Assembly: GCF_036898095.1 (NCBI RefSeq) | Contig: NC_090730.1 | Span: forward strand, 23,074,121 to 23,138,120 | Direction: 5' to 3' | Length of the DNA stretch: 64,000 nt | From: Palaemon carinicauda | Taxonomy: Eukaryota > Arthropoda > Malacostraca > Decapoda > Palaemonidae | Shown: positions 21,052 to 33,489 of the stretch, piece by piece | Layout: each line of letters starts with the position of its first letter | Numbering within the stretch: the stretch's first letter is position 1 | The notes under the pieces: generated by a model | The model's input: the letters and a program-made list of their open reading frames with translations, nothing else | What the model was told of the DNA's origin: nothing | Databases searched by the model: none | Program-made: the position numbers and the translations under genes

Positions 21052-24000
21052 CTGCGGAAATGCCATGGACTTCCCGATCGCCCCTGTGGAACTTTTATGT
21101 CGGCGATCGAGACAGACCCTTACACCCTTTGCCCGCAGTGTCGAGGTCAATGGTGTAGTAGTGATAATCTGTGTATGGAATGTCGGGAGTGGTCTACCTC
21201 CCAGCGGGAGAGGTTTGCGCGGCGGCGTAAGAAGAGTTCTAAGAGAGACCGTTCTTCCCCCCAGTGGAAGGAAGGCTCCAAGGACTCTTCTTCCGTTGCC
21301 CGAACCTCCTCCGAAGCTCCCACTCGTTCGGTCTCTCGTGAGAGGCCGCCGAGTGGTAGCGTAGGCCCTTCTTTTGTTTCCCAAACTCGGTGTGTGGGAG
21401 AGGGCGTTACCTCCCATAGCGAGGCAGCTCCCCTCCTCCTCCGGGGGAGGATATTATTGATTTTGTAGATTACGACCAAACTGTGTCTAATGATGATCTT
21501 TTCCAGCTTTGGGCTTCCTTGGGGCTTAAGGGCTCGCCCTCCAACGAAGCCCTGTTTGATCTGATCCAGTTGGGGGCAGCTGTCCAGCAGTCGCCGGTAA
21601 TACCAGAGGTAGATCCCCTGGCTATTGACGACGTTGTTGTGACAGAGGCGTCCGACGAGTCGGGTCAAACTACTGCTGCTACTGTTGCTGTTGCTGCTGA
21701 AGGCCCAGGTTCCCTCTCCGAACATCCTTCGAGGGGGAAGCTGGGTCCAACGGTCTCTCCTGCGAGTGTTGCTCCCCCTCGGGGGAGTGCACTAACAGAG
21801 ACTCTTCTTCAGAGGACCGACGATGCTGATACCCTGCCATGAGGTCGTCTTCGCCGTAAGGCTCGCCCTACTCTTCGTCGCCGAGGCTTTCCTTCTCCTT
21901 ACAAGGGAGTCAAGAGGTGCCTCCTCCTCGGGTCGTCATCCTCGTCGTCCCCTGTGAAGGACTCTTCTCGTCGGGAGCAGACCGTAGCAGTAACTCCTCT
22001 GGACCTCTCTGCTGCTCGTTCGCGATCTCCTGTGCCTGCCAGATCTTCCTTGCCTACGCAAGCACCGGTCCCTTCGGGGCAGAAGGACCTCTCTCACATT
22101 GTGGGTGAGGCCCTTCCGCGCCAGGTTTCACCTGCGCGCCCTTCAGTAGCGCGCAAGCGCCACCGTTCTCCTGATCGCCAGCGCCCGCCTGCTCGTCAGC
22201 GCTCTCCTGCTTGCCAATGATCTCCTGCTCGCCAGCGCTCTCCTGCTCGCCAGCACTCTCCTGCCGTAGAGTCTCCTGATTCTGCTCGCCCGAGCTCTCC
22301 TGCTCGCCCGAGCTCACCTGCTCGCCAGCGCTCTCCTGCTCGTCAGCGCCTTGCGCGCAAGCGCTCTACGGCAGATGAGTCATCAGACTCTTCTCGCCAG
22401 CGCTCTCCTGACCGCCAGCGCTCCCCTGATCGCCAACGCGCCCCTGTTTGCCAACGCGCCCTTGTTTGCCAGCGCTTTCCTGCTCGTCAGCGCTCTCCTG
22501 CTTGCCAGCGCTCTCCTGCTTGCCAGCGCTCTCCTGCTCGCCAGCTTTCACCTGCTCAGCGCTCGCCTGCGCGCACGCGCACTTCAGCCCCTGCTGCGTG
22601 TCCTGCGCATTGACAGTCTCCTGAGCGCCGTCAACCTCCGGCGCATCAGCGCACTACGGCACGCCCAGCGCGCCAACGTTCGCCCCCGCGCCCAGCGTGC
22701 CAACGTTCGCCCGCTCGCCCGCTCGCCCACGATCTTCAGATCTGGGCGCAGGCAAGGACATTGTTCCTTTGCCTCGTCAGCGTTCCCCTACGCGTCGACC
22801 ACCGCCTGCGTTCCAGTCTTCAGCGCGCACTAAAGTACATGCGCGCCCAGGAGCCAGCTCCTGAGCCCGCCCACGAGACTTCACCTTCAAGACCTTCAGC
22901 CACGGCGTGCCATCCTACGCATCAGCGATCTCCTACGCGCCAGCGTTCTCCTACACGCCCGCGCGATCCTTCACCTGTGCGCGAACGCTCACCAACGCGC
23001 CCGCGCCTATGATCGCCACAGGGCTCCGACTCGCCCACGCGCCAACTCAACTGTACGCGGTCGGTCGCCCCCGCGTTCCACGCGTCATTGATCACCAACG
23101 CGCCGTCGCTCGCCAACGCACCGTCGTTCGCCAGCACGCCATCACTTGCCAACGCGCCATCGCTCGCCAACGCGCTTGATCTTGCCTAGGCTACATCGTT
23201 AGCCTACGCGCCATCATTCTCCTGATCGCCAGCGATCACCCAGGCACTCGCGCTCACCTGTGCATTCACGCACACCCTCGCCTGCGCGCCTATGCGCCCA
23301 CTCGCCAGCACGCCCACGCGCCAAGTCGCCAGCGCGCCCACGCACCAAGTCGCCAGCGCACCCACGCGCCAAGTCGCCAGCGCGCCCGCGCCCTCATCTC
23401 CACGCGCCTGCGCGTGACCCAGCACCCACACGCGACCCCGCGATTCTGCCATCGTGCGAGCGCCAGCTCGACCCGGTAATTCTGCCACCGCGCGAACGCC
23501 AGTGCGATCCAGCGATCCTACCATCGCGCGAACGCCAGTGCTATCCAGCGATCCTACCATCGCGCGAGCACCAGCGCGACCCCAAGCGCGATTCCCGCCG
23601 GGTTTCGCAGCGCGCCCAGCCTTGCGAGGCACTGGAGCCGCATACTTCCAGATCGTCCTCGCGATCACCATCGCAGAAGCGCCAAACACGCCCCAGGAGC
23701 AGGAAGAGTCATCGGAGAGGTCCGGACAACATTCTTCTTCCCTTTCTTCTTTTCAGGCAGGCCTTGTAGTATCCACTCCGAAGGATCAACCGATCCCCTT
23801 CCCTCCAGCGGGGGTCGCTGACACTGCGTCAGTCAGCCGCCAGCCTTGGTTCGGTTCCCTGATGAAAGCGGTGGTGCAGGCTATGAAGCCAGCTCTCGCT
23901 GATCTAGGACTGAAACCAAAGGCTCCCTCGCCCCCACTGAAGAGAAGGAGAGGAGTGGATTTCGCGGTGACTTCTCCCAGGGTTAAGCTGGCTCCCAAGA

Positions 24001-25326
24001 GGTCCGTCGGGAAGGCCCCTTCCCCCTCGCAGACGTTTTCTCATTCTCCTGGGGACGAACCTTTCCCATCATCGGGAGTATCCAGCGAGGTGAGACACTC
24101 TCCCACGGCACCAGTGGGAGGAACCCCACCTCAAGGAAGAGAAACGTCTCGCGTAGGAGGGACCTTCCAGACCACTTTGCTGGAGTCCTGTATCCCTCCC
24201 AGGAGGGAGCCCAAGGACTCCAAGACGTTACCCAAATCATCGTCGAGGTTTCGTCCAGAGCCAGCCCTTCCCCGGGAGAACGTCCGCGTGTCCCCCCATG
24301 AAGAGCCAATGGGGACAGAAGACTTAGCTGCCAGTCCACAAGGAGGAGAGCAGCGCGAATCGGAGCACGCCTTCTGGCAGGTCCTTGGAATAATGAGGCA
24401 ACTCAATAGTTTCAAGGATCCCGAGATTGCACCACGCGAAGGCAAGGATACGGTCCTGGACCAGGTTTATGGCATTCAGAAGCCCCCCAAGACCAGTGCA
24501 GCCCTGCCCTGGTCCCAAGGGGTGAAGAGCGCCAGGGACAAGGTCGAGGGCCAGCTTTCTGAGCTTGCCTCCTCCAGCCGTTCTTCTCCTGGGAACAAGC
24601 TCCTCCCACCTCCTCGCGTGCAGCAGAGGAGGTACTTAAGAGATCATGGAGGAGCTTTGTTTAGCTCTTCCCCTCCACCACTCTGTGGAAGAGCTCACCA
24701 GGGGTCTCTCTGTAGAGAAACTCAACGCCCGGCAGGTAACATTCACAGCGTCGGAGGTCCTCAGCCAGGAGAACGTCGCGAAGTGTGCCATGCAGGCCAC
24801 TTCATGGCTGGATGTCTGGCTAGGGTCTCTGGGCATCCTATTGCGCTCTGAGGACTTGTCCAAGGAGAGCAATAGGAAGGCCCTGGAGACCTTCCTCTCG
24901 GGAACGTGCTCTATTGAGTTTTTAGCTCACCAGGTCACTAACCTGTGGGCTAACTTGATTCTCAAGCGCCGTGACACGGTGACCGAGAGGTTCCACGTGA
25001 AGGTCCCCGCTATGGATGTCAACAAGCTCAGACACTCCTCCATCCTTGGAGGAAGCCTGTTTGAGCCCAAGGACGTAGAACGGACAGCTGAGAGGTGGAG
25101 GAAGACGAGTTAAGATTCGCTCCTCCAGAAGGCCCTTACATCTCGGCACTACAAGCCTCCAGCTCCTCAACAACAACAGCAGCCTCGCAGGACACCAAAG
25201 CAGGCTCCGGCAGCTAAGACCAAGGTGTCTAAACCGCAGCCCTTTCCTGTCAAAGACAAGAAAGGCGCAAAGTCCTCCACGGGAGGCAAAAATCCTAGAA
25301 GGAGCGGCCGAGGCCTCAAGCGCTAG
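21052..25326 (+). pseudogene. gag-like ORF of copy D, start codon lost, frameshifted
   Basis: The position equivalent to the start of gag in B reads CTG at 21,052-21,054. The zinc module follows (CGTFMSAIETDPYTLCPQCR, CMECREW), then a basic tract. A 1-base loss in the CCTCCTCC run near 21,430 shifts the frame. The next block (NDDLFQLWASLGLKGSPS) is open to 21,842. The RS-repeat domain occupies about 22,110-23,620 and changes frame repeatedly. The C-terminal domain is open from about 23,454 to 24,851 and again to the stop near 25,113. The basic tail ends at 25,324-25,326. The function would be RNA binding and particle formation. Confidence 0.78.
22110..23620 (+). repeat. RS-repeat coding region in gag of copy D
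   Basis: Long degenerate array of CAGCGCTCTCCTGCTCGC-type 18-base units, switching to CGCGCCCACGCGCCAAGTCG-type units after about 23,260. In one frame it reads RSPARQ-like, in others alanine/leucine-rich. CG density is very high. Confidence 0.8.
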
Positions 25327-25354
25327 GATTGGCAATCCCCCTGCGTGTCCACCT

Positions 25355-27395
25355 GTGGGGGGATGCCTACGAAGTTGCGTGCTCAGATGGCAGCAACTCG
25401 GGGCCGATTCCTGGACGATCTCTGTGGTCGGACAAGGATATCGCGTCCCATTCATTTCATCTCAACCTCCCCTGACAGCGAATCCAGTGTCGTTGAGCTC
25501 CTATGCCACGGGATCGGCAAAGGGGCTAGCCCTTCAGGCAGAAGTCGAGACCATGCTCAAGAAGGATGCTCTCCAGGAGGTCGTGGACGGCTTCCCAGGC
25601 TTCTTCAGTTGACTCTTTCTTTTAAAGAAGGCGTCTGGAGGCTGGAGACCCGTCATCGACCTCTCAGCCCTGAACAAGTTTGTCAAGCAAACTTCGTTCA
25701 GCATGGAGACAGCAGACACGTTGCAGTGAGACCGCAAGACTTCATGTACACATTGGATCTGAAGGACGCGTACTTCCAGATCCCACTCCATCCGTCTTCC
25801 AGGAAGTACCTACGTTTTAGCCTAGACAACAAGATCTACCGATTCAAGGTGTTGTGTTTCAGTCTCTCCATAGCACCTCAGGTGTTCATCAGAGTGTTCA
25901 CACTTATATCTTCGTGGGTGCACAGGAACGGCATCCGTCTCCTTCGTTATCTGGACAACTCGCTGATCCTGGCAGACTCGGGGTCGACCCTTCTTCGACA
26001 CCGAGACTGGCTTCTGGGAATTTGCCAAGATCTAGGGATCATGGTAAATCTCTAGAAGTCCTCTCTGCTTCCGACACAACGACTGGTATATCTAGGCATG
26101 ATATTAGACACTAATCTCCACAGAGCCTTTCCATCATACGACAGGATAGCAAGGCTGAGGAGGGTTGCAAAGCCTTTCCTCAGTCGAGAAGATCTTCCAG
26201 CCCAATCGTGGTTACGTCTTTTAGGTCACCCAGCCTCCTTGGCCTGTCTAGTTCCCAACGGCCGCCTCAGGATGAGATCCCTGCAGTGGCGGCTCAAGTC
26301 CTGGTGGGATCAAGGCATCGATTCCCCGGACTTCCTGGTCTCGATAGGACCTGCGGAACGGACGGACCTGCAGTGGTGGCTGACCGACGACAACCTTCGA
26401 AAGGGAGTGGATCTTCTCGTCCTTCCCCCGGATTTGATGCTGTTTTCGGACGCGTCAAAAGAAGGGGGGGGGGGGCCCACGTTCTGAACCAGAGGGTCTC
26501 AGGCCTATGGTCAGAATCAGAAAAGGACCTCCACATCAACCTGCTAGAGCTGAAGGCCGTTTCCCTGGCCCTTCAACAGTTCCAACAGACCCTGGCGGGC
26601 CACTCTGTGGTGGTGATGAGCGACAACACCACAGTAGTGGCTTATATCAACAAGCAGGGAGGTACCTTTTCACAACAGCTATCCCATCTTGCAGTAGAGA
26701 TACTAAGATGGACCGAAGTCCACTCGATACGTCTATCAGCTCGCTTCATTCCTGGGAAAAGGAATGTGCTCGCCGACAATCTGAGCAGAGCTTCGCAGAT
26801 AGTGAGTACCGAGTGGTCTTTGGATCCTCAGGTAGCCAACAAAGTCCTGACTTTGTGGGGTTCCCCGACAGTGGACTTGTTCGCGATAGCCTTGAATTTC
26901 AAGCTGCCGCTGTACTGCTCCCCAGTCCCGGACCCCAAGGCACTCTGGCAAAATACCTTCCAACAACGGTGGGACAACATCGACGTCTACGCCTTCCCAC
27001 CGTTCTGTCTGATGAGAAGGGTGCTCAACAAGACCAGACTATCGGTCAACCGGTCGATGACCTTAATAGCTCCGCTATGGCATCATGCAGAGTGGTTTCC
27101 GGACCTTCTGTAGCTCCTGACGCAACCCCCGAGAGAGCTTCCCCCACGACACGAGCTACTCAGACAACCACATTGCAACATCTTCCACAAAGCTGTAGTA
27201 TCGCTTCGGCTTCACACCTGGAGACTATCCAGCGTCTCCTCACTGAGAGAGGCTTTTCGCAACAAGTTGCGGAAAGGATGTCTTGACACCTGCGAAAGTC
27301 ATCCGCAGGGGTCTACCAGGTGAAGTGGAGAGTCTTCTGTGGTTGGTGTCGTGGGAGGGGTATCTCTCCCCTCGATGCCTCTATTCCAGCAATAG
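25355..27395 (+). pseudogene. RT-RNase H-methyltransferase-like polyprotein of copy D, broken
   Basis: Blocks in order: N-terminal region (GYRVPFISSQPP), a stop near 25,610, WRPVIDLSALNKF, a 7-base loss near 25,722, motif A (TLDLKDAYFQIP), CFSLSIAPQVF, and a catalytic box reading RYLDN instead of RYLDD, so a metal-binding Asp is lost. Next come the thumb region, RNase H (MLFSDASKEG, VVMSDNTTVVAYINKQGG) and the methyltransferase-like module (PTVDLFAIALNFKLPLY, YAFPPF). A stop at 27,111-27,113 cuts the C-terminus. A run of 12 G (26,464-26,475) sits at the RNase H GWG codons. Confidence 0.83.
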
Positions 27396-28264
27396 CGGAG
27401 TTCCTCGTTTATGTGCGGGAGGAAATGCGCCTTTCGGTCTCGCCGGTGAAAGGCTATTGCTCAGCCTTAAGCCTTGCCTTCAAGCTGAAAGGAATAGACA
27501 TTTCCTCCTCGCTGGAACTTTCCTTACTCATATGTAGCTACGAGCTTACCTGCCCTCAGTTGGAAGTGAGACCGCCTCCTTGGAAGGGGGTTCGGGTCCT
27601 CAGGGCTCTGAAGAGACCTCCGTTCGAACCATTACGCCAGGCCTCTGACCAACACCTGACTTGGAAGACGGCATTCCTGCTTGCTCTGGCTTCGGCCATG
27701 CGAGTTAGTGAACTTCATGGTCTCTCATACGACATCGCCCATTCAAGGGGAGGGGGGGAGGTAACGTTCAAGTTTGTCCCTGAGTTTGTTACCAAGACTC
27801 AGAACCCTGGAGTTCCGGACCCACGGTTCAACTCCTTCAGGGTTGTGAGTCTCCGCTCCGTAACAGATGACCCAGATCACCTGCTACTCTGCCCAGTAAG
27901 AAGTCTGAGACGTTATCTGAAGAGAACAGCTGCAGTCCGTCCCCGCGTGCAAGCCCTGTTTGTGAGCACGGGTAGGACGAAGAGGAGGGTCACCAAGAAC
28001 ACCATCTCAGCCTGGATTCGACGGACCATCCATCATGCCTTTAATCCAGACCCTCCTCTGTCACGTCGCCCTAGGGCACATGATGTCAGGGGCATCGCCA
28101 CGTCCCTGGCCTTCAAGAGAAACTTCTCTGTGACGCAGGTTCTACAAGCTGGAGTCTGGAAGCGTCAGACGACCTTCACAGCCCACTACCTGCAGGACGT
28201 GACCCACAGGAGCCTTGATACTTTTTCTATCGGCCCTGTGGTGGCTGCACAACAGCTGGTCTAA
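26507..28264 (+). pseudogene. tyrosine recombinase (YR) of copy D, catalytic part open
   Basis: The frame is open from 26,507 to 27,286, overlapping RNase H and the methyltransferase-like region. It is then stopped by TGA at 27,284-27,286, where copy B has an Arg codon. It is open again from 27,320 to the natural stop at 28,262-28,264 (314 codons). That part includes the catalytic Arg (AMRVSELHG), the H-x-x-R box (AHDVRGIATS) and the Tyr (TAHYLQDV). This is the best preserved recombinase of this family in the window; one nonsense change separates it from a full frame. Confidence 0.85.
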
Positions 28265-28745
28265 CCTCAGGCTCCTTAATGGACAGGTAGCAGAAGGTTG
28301 AGGGCATTGTTACCCGGTTTTAGTCTGCGTGAATGAAAGAGTATGTCTGACCCTTACTTCTTTCTTCATCCTCCCCTCTCTTAGGGAATGCAGCATCCTG
28401 GGTCTCTGCATAGCTGATCTCAAACCTCTGCAGGTAAACCATGCTTCCTTGTGTTCCTAGTATTAAGTACAATACTGTCGCTTCCCCCATACCCTGACGA
28501 GGTGGTATGGGGACGTCCTAGCCTAGAATTCCAGCTAAAGGACTTCAGGTCAACTTCCTAGGACGAGTCACACTTCATCTCTCCACACACACTTATGTAG
28601 GCCGCTCGTTTCTTGCGTAGCAATAAACTTGTGAGGTGCAGGGACTCTTTTTCTCGAAGTGCTGCGCACTCAGATTCTGAGTCCCCGGGTAAGCCAAAGC
28701 CAGTAAGGCTGGGGACTTTCCACCCTGCCTAAGGGTAAGTCACCC

Positions 28746-29095
28746 TATGTAAATAGTGTGGTTTGTATTTCGGTTACGGAACAAATGACAAATTCGAAGA
28801 TAATTTGTATTTTTCCTAACCATACAAACCTTAGCTATTTACACATATTTGCCCGCCAGCCCTGTCCCCCGAGACAAGTCCTACCTCTAAGTGAAGTGAG
28901 GCAGCTCACCGGTGTGTGGAGGGGGGAGGGGTAGCTAGCTACCCCTCCCCTACCCCCGTGCTAACTAGCGCGGGGGTAGTTTAACCCTCGTTAAAATCTA
29001 ATGGCTCTTCATTTCAGCTACGCCGAAAGTAAACCCTATGTAAATAGCTAAGGTTTGTATAGTTAGGAAAAATACAAATTATCTTTGAATGTCAT
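28746..29095 (+). repeat. Internal complementary region and right ITR of copy D
   Basis: The ICR (28,746-28,845) has the two-part structure seen in B (CGGAACAA|ATGACAAATTCG). Its first half still encodes the complement of the complete left end that D has lost. The loss therefore happened after integration. The right ITR is 28,889-29,063 and the end is at 29,095. Confidence 0.85.
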
Positions 29096-29520
29096 GTTAG
29101 CCCTGTTGTTGACTGTTGATAGCAACCATGTGATTTGTCCCTCTTGCAGATGTTCCCTGGGGGTGTCCCCCTGATCATTTGGATCAGTATTATTAATTAT
29201 GATACTTGCCTCACCTCCGTTTAAGAAACTGTAACTTTCAGAATTTCATTGCATAGTTAACTATCGTAACTTTCAGTTGGATTGTTTTGTAACGTTTTTC
29301 ATTACTTTGTTTATACGTTTATGGGTTTTTCTTTTGTTAATAGTTATTTAAAATGTTTTCGTATGTTTTATTCCACTCTAATGTTTCGGCTGAAGATCAT
29401 TATTATTAAAGCTCAAGCTATATATATATATATAAAGTGATAAAAGGACAATAAATTAAATATGCTATGTGCCTGAATCTGGCGGTTATAAACTTTTAAG
29501 TATTTAAGAATTGGTCCATA
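29096..29520. other. AT-rich spacer between copies D and G
   Basis: No coding sequence is visible. It includes a (TA)n run near 29,420-29,436 and a moderately AT-rich background similar to the presumed intron around 11,000. Confidence 0.6.
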
Positions 29521-29751
29521 ACATGACCGATCACACAAGCATTGACAACGAGACAGCACAGCCTTTCAGCTTGCGACTACGGTCCAGCTCATGACAACTC
29601 TTCAACTCGTGACTGCTCTTCAGCTCACGAACGTATTTCAGCTAGCAATCACAACATCGCTTCAGCTTGTGACCACACAACAACACAGCAGCGTAGCATC
29701 CTGCTACCACATAACATCACGTGACCATGTAACATCACGGGATTACGCAGC

Positions 29752-29845
29752 AACTTGCGACCACGTAGCGACTTGCGACCACTTAGCGACTTGCGACCAC
29801 GTAGCGACTTGCGACCACGTAGCGACTTGCAACTATGCAGTAACT
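29752..29845 (+). repeat. 18-bp tandem repeats (TTGCGACCACGTAGCGAC)
   Basis: About five head-to-tail units, with looser CGACCAC/TGACCAC repeats extending to either side (29,530-29,930). One frame reads ATCDHV repeats. This is in the position of the gag repeat domain of element G, again with an 18-base period. Confidence 0.8.
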
Positions 29846-30189
29846 TGCGACCACACAACAAAATGCAGCGATGCAGCAGCCTGTGACCACGTAACAGCAC
29901 GCAGCTATGCAGCAGCCCCTGATCACATTCGAGAGAGTTCCTCGTTGCTATTCTCTATCTGCCAGGATAAGCGAGTACGCTAGCCAAGAGCTTCAATATC
30001 AACATCAAGACAACCACGACAAACCACCCCGGGCTCCTATGGGTATGAGCTCATGGATGGAAGATCATCACAGCTATGAACAGGATGACACACTTCCGAG
30101 AGTAACTAGTCCTAAGTTCTCAGCCTTTTAAAAAAAAAGGAATCGGACCTCGCAATCTGATGTCTTGCTGTGCATTAGGGCTATTACTG

Positions 30190-30838
30190 TAATGGTCTGG
30201 ACGACCCTTCTACAGCACCACCCAAAGTTAAGGACATGGTCTTGTACTTTCTGTGCAGTACAGTACTCAGAAACCTGCCAAAATCTGTGCAGTCCTGTCC
30301 TGGTTGATGGGATTGAAGGGTGCCAGAAAGAAGGCCTTTGCATGGGTCGCCGGAAGTTCACAGTTCTGGTCCAGCGACTTAACTAGGCTTTTCCCTTCTC
30401 TCTTTGCCCAGCAGAGTAGATACTATGACAATATGGAGGAGAATGGCAGCATTAACCCTGGATCCGTTCGTGGTGTGTCTGATGAAGGGCGGCTCGTTTC
30501 AGAGACTTTCGGGTCCGTAAGTCAACTTTTCAGCGAGCGATGCCCTGAACATGGAGAGGGTCGCGAAGTATGCTATGCAGGCTACTTCGTGGCTTGATCT
30601 ATGGTTGGGGTTAGTGGGCCACCTTATCAGGACAGAAGAGAAGACTGGTTTCAAGAACATATGAGGGAGTCAATGTTGACGTTTCTTCTCTGGTACAGGG
30701 ACCATCTTTCTCCTTGCCCACCAAGGTGTAAAATTGGGGGCTAACATGGTCCTTAAGCGACGAGTTGAAGTTATCGAGAGGTCCCACAGGCAGGTTCTGA
30801 AAATGGAAGTGACGAGACTACAAACTTCAGCTATGGAA
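30190..30838 (+). pseudogene. gag C-terminal domain of element G, first part
   Basis: It aligns with 24,420-25,050 of copy D. The block reading YSTQKPAKICAVLSW and SAREVCYAGYF-like residues near 30,560-30,600 corresponds to YGIQKPPKTSAALPW and KCAMQATSW in D. Small indels break the frame. It is interrupted at 30,838 by the LINE. The domain continues at 37,356. Confidence 0.65.
30827..30838 (+). repeat. Target-site duplication of the LINE, 5' copy
   Basis: TCAGCTATGGAA here is repeated exactly at 37,344-37,355, on the other side of the LINE. The first three bases could also belong to the (ATCA)n tail, so the certain duplication is 9 bases and the likely one is 12. Confidence 0.8.
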
Positions 30839-31652
30839 ACCCTCTTAATGAGAGAATGCCTTGATGAAGTCATTGAGCTTCAGCATGGCATTTCATTCCC
30901 GTGCTGAAACTTGGTGACGGGCAAGAGGGCTCTCGAACTTGGGGAAATTGCTCCCCCAGTCCGAATCTAAATTTCTCTCTTTCACCTTTTTCTTTTTCTC
31001 AATATTACTTCGACCTTATCCTAATTTCATAAACTTTCTTTCGTCTTGCTTTCCAAACTCAATGAGAAAAATTTCCCTCATTATATATGTGTATATTATG
31101 TACATATATATTTATTTATTTATTATTTTTTTTTTTCCTATGGCTTGGATGTTTCTCATCCATTGTAGCCCCGGCGGGGATGTTCATACATCCTCTATTG
31201 CTGCCTGCTTTGATGAGTGGGAGGAGGTGTCACGGTTGGGAGGTGTTTGCATTCAAAGCTATATGTGAGAGTATTGGATGATTTCAGCCATCCCGAAGAT
31301 GGTTTGGACCTTTTTAGCGGAACTATTCTCAAGTGTTGGGTCTTCGGAATCCAGGGGGATCCAATGCTTGGGGTAGGACTCTCGGCTTTTGGCCGGAAGC
31401 CCGGCATTACAGATATGGGGAGGATGATTCCATAATTTCTTGGTCTCAGTCCTAACAGGTGGGTTCAGCTTACACCTGTGCCTCTATATCTGTTTTGATG
31501 CTATCCTTCGGGTAGGGTATGGAGTGGACCATCTGGGAAGTATACTCTCATTGTGCCGATAGTGGAAAGTGCAAATTTCCTTTCTGACGTGTGATGGCCT
31601 AACATTCTCGAGCAGGTACATCAAACTAACCCTTTTCTCTCTCTCTCGTCTA

Positions 31653-33478
31653 ATGGATTCTTTAAGTAACGAGCCCCCATCCCCTGGATACGCTGACTCT
31701 CCCCCGGCACTGTTGACGACCTCTGCTAATTCAATTAAGGAAAATTCTGTTAACGACCTAAGAACAAAAAAGGACCCCTCTACTAATGTTTTAAAACCAA
31801 TTAAGTCGGGTAACAAAGGGAAACTAAGAATCCTTCATGTTACCCAAATTCCAATAAATACTGATTATGATATGATATATAAAGCATTTAGATGCTATGG
31901 AGTGATAAAAGAAATTAGAATGAAACTTGAAAATGAAAACTGGCATTCATGGATAACTTATAATAATCATGAAGAAGCATTCAATGCAATATGTAACATC
32001 AATGATATCAAAATTAATAACTTAAATGTCATGTGTGCCCTATGTGATAAGATACCAAACAGTTTGGATGTATATAGACCTGCTGACTGGTTTGAGAAAG
32101 ATATCGATTTAACTATGCTCCCCAAAGAAAGCCAAAACCACCAATGTGGCTTGTTACCGAGCCTAAAGGGAGTAATGGGAATTATTTTAAAATTAACAAA
32201 CTAATTCAGAAAAAGGTAGGAACCATTGCACCAGGTGATATATCTCGCTTTGGGAAAAATAGCTTCCTAATCCATGCAAAATCATACACGCAATCAGTAA
32301 TACTGTCTAACCTTACGACAAGCAGTGATGAGGATATGTTAGATGTCAAACCCCACCTAAACTTTAGTTACGGAAGGGGAGTAGTCTTCAATAAAGATCT
32401 GTACGAATTTACAGAAGAGGAAATACTAGCCATGTGCCCATTAACAGTGTGGAAAGTGCATAAGATTCCTGGGACGTCAATGATTATCCTTACTTTCCAG
32501 GATGCTGATGTGCCTTTCCACATCGATATTGAAAATGAAAGAATAAAAGTTCGACCTTTTAAACAAAAGCCCTTACATGCTTCAAATGTTTCAAATTTGG
32601 ACATCCTTCTAAAGTTTGTAAAAATGAAAAAATGTGTAGCATCTGTGCCAGTCCTTATCATGGAGAGTGTACACTTGAGCCCAGCTGTTTGAATTGCAAT
32701 TCAAACCATAAATCCACTGACAGGAGCTTCGAGATTTATAAGTTTGAAGAAGCAGCCCTCAACAAATCCAGTGTAGAACACATAAGTGTAGCATGCCAAA
32801 AGACTACTGAAAAAACCAAACAGCTATGCAAAGGCGCTGAAATCAAGAGAAAATATACCACAGGAGACATCGAACCCACATAGTGCTGCCAGTAATTCCA
32901 AGAAAAGAAATACATCATCTAATGATAGTAGAGTTTTACGTGACAAGGTAAGCATATTGCCTTCCAAGGCTTTGCCACTGTGTATTAAAACTGCGACACT
33001 GCCCACTTTTATACAAACTTCATCCCCCATTACCAACAATAGTACTAACCTCTCTCAGGCCATGTCCTTGCCTGATTTGATGGAAGTTCCACCTGAAACA
33101 AAGTTACCAGGTGCACCTGTGGTAGGAAAGGTGCAAAAACCTGGTAAATCCTCACCACCGATAAATAGGAAAAGAGAGAGACCTCCATCTCTCTCTCCAC
33201 CCTCCATTAGAAACGTTAAGGTTATGACATCAAATAAATTTGATGTTTTGTCTGTTGATGTTTCTAATGAACCAGAAGATAAACTGAATAAATCAGAAAT
33301 TCAAGTTGAGGTCCACCATCCACCTCAACAAATAGATCAAAAGGATACAAATAAAAACACAAACATAAAACCCAACATAACAAGACCACCTCTGAAGAAA
33401 CCTACAGGTAATAATGTTAGATTAAAAACTGCTAATGGGAAGACCTCATCCAAGATGTCTTCCAGAAATAATCCATAG
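31653..33478 (+). pseudogene. LINE ORF1 (RNA-binding, RRM-like plus CCHC knuckles), frameshifted
   Basis: Begins at ATG 31,653 (MDSLSNEPPSPGYADSPP). An RRM-like segment follows (about 31,820-32,040, LRILHVTQIPINTDYDMI), then a central domain. Next is a Cys-rich pair of knuckles readable across two frames near 32,575-32,700 (CSICASPYHGEC, CLNCNSNHKSTD). The C-terminal part is Pro/Lys-rich (SPPINRKRERPPSLSPPS). Frames change near 32,150 and 32,580, and a stop occurs at 32,881-32,883. The product would coat LINE RNA. Confidence 0.8.
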
Positions 33479-33489
33479 TTTTCTCCTCC

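Larger units (their letters stand above)
20785..29095 (+). mobile_element. DIRS-like retrotransposon copy D, left end truncated
   Basis: The longest copy of the family at 8.3 kb, with gag, RT-RNase H-methyltransferase-like and YR genes plus ICR and right ITR. The first roughly 45 bases of the left end are missing: the copy begins at TATTACTTTCGGCG. YR is open over its catalytic part, and gag and RT have a few defects, so this is a comparatively young but inactive copy. Confidence 0.88.

Noticed and set aside
29591..29983. 130-codon Cys/His/Thr-rich frame as a zinc-repeat protein
   Set aside because: The pattern derives from the 18-base DNA repeat, the frame ends without recognisable domains, and it lies where the gag repeat of element G is expected.
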